Of a stretch of DNA of 64,000 nt, positions 63,729-64,000 are shown in pieces. A program made the translations under genes and the position numbers. The notes under the pieces were generated by a model, which did not search any database, had not been told where the DNA came from, and was given only the letters and a program-made list of their open reading frames with translations. Numbering within the stretch: position 1 is the stretch's first letter; every line of letters starts with the position of its first letter. The DNA comes from Hyphomicrobiales bacterium (GTDB lineage: Bacteria > Pseudomonadota > Alphaproteobacteria > Rhizobiales > Rhizobiaceae): the NCBI GenBank assembly GCA_900468805.1, contig UEIF01000004.1:250951-314950 (forward strand). Direction: 5' to 3'.

Positions 63729-64000
63729 GTGCGATTTTTAGCTGCAATACTAGTTGTCTTCGCGTGCGTCTGCACGGCTCATGCGGAGATGTCGATTTCA
63801 TATGATTGGGGCCAGAAATGCGTTGAGGGCAAATCTCCGACGATCACGTTCTCTGCCGTTCCCGAAGAAGCAGTCAAGTTTGACATTGTTGCGGATGCAG
63901 CGAACGCTCGCGAGTTCTATCGAGGTCTCGCGAGGCCCGATTACGCTCGGAGAGGAATGTCCCATGGGGCATTCCAGTACAACTTTCCGTGCCCGCCGTT
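63729..64000 (+). CDS. Secreted hypothetical protein (3' end cut)
   Basis: The frame from GTG 63729 stays open to the window end (90 codons). It starts with a signal peptide, RFLAAILVVFACVCTAHA, followed by the mature start EMSISYDWGQKCVEGKSPTI. GGAG lies 8 bases upstream of the GTG. The Cys pair (QKC and later FPC) may form a disulfide in the periplasm. No family recognised. Codon use is more A/T rich than in the core genes to the left, in line with acquired DNA. Confidence 0.6.
   Translation, partial: MRFLAAILVVFACVCTAHAEMSISYDWGQKCVEGKSPTITFSAVPEEAVKFDIVADAANAREFYRGLARPDYARRGMSHGAFQYNFPCPP

Overview
The window is chromosomal DNA from an alphaproteobacterium of the Rhizobium/Agrobacterium group. 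The signs are genome-wide in character: an ExoR homologue, fused SecDF, an NDUFA12-type complex I subunit, a PopZ/DUF2497 protein, a RIME-type intergenic repeat, DUF1127 mini-proteins next to an anti-Shine-Dalgarno sRNA of the alpha-r14 (cuckoo) type, and high-GC coding sequence. Nearly all of it is ordinary core genome. Only the last 1.3 kb looks accessory.

Layout. 1-8 kb: the end of a class II aldolase gene, an aminotransferase, a DsbA-like thiol oxidoreductase, then aroQ-accB-accC-aat, a DUF2167 membrane protein, DUF2155 and NDUFA12. 8-15 kb: two coupled GNAT acetyltransferases and gatB, separated from gatA-gatC by a third GNAT, a RIME1 repeat, a YjhX-family gene and a frameshifted slipin remnant. 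15-25 kb: ruvX, small membrane proteins, a TetR regulator, map-radC, a tyrosine phosphatase, sthA, a B12-binding radical SAM protein, tig with a Lys/Ala tail, and tRNA-Leu. 25-29.3 kb: two membrane proteins, then a small-gene locus: an sRNA with three CUCCC-type loops, two DUF1127 genes and two more mini-proteins. 29-36.6 kb: trmFO, then yajC-secDF followed without gaps by homologues of the complex I assembly factors NDUFAF3 and NDUFAF6, and a DUF815 ATPase.

36.6-46 kb is a long minus-strand block for envelope and chromosome maintenance: nagZ-scpA-scpB, tatA-tatB-tatC, serS, surE-pcm and a LysM/M23 factor with degenerate catalytic residues. 46-53.8 kb: a 1104-residue SPOR protein, argS, dgt, erpA and xthA. 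53.8-61.7 kb: exoR, a FadL-type outer membrane protein, valS, a PopZ-like protein and a PIMT-like methyltransferase. After 61.7 kb come a 33-residue membrane mini-protein, a KTSC-like protein, tRNA-Cys, and two accessory-looking genes, the last cut by the window edge.

Most notable points: the anti-SD RNA/DUF1127 locus (27.5-28.7 kb), the SecDF-complex I assembly factor operon (31.3-35.5 kb), the broken slipin gene, the degenerate LytM protein, and the short gap between the PopZ-like gene and the PIMT-like gene, where my recollection of related genomes places tolC. I found no CRISPR array, insertion sequence, prophage or rRNA operon.
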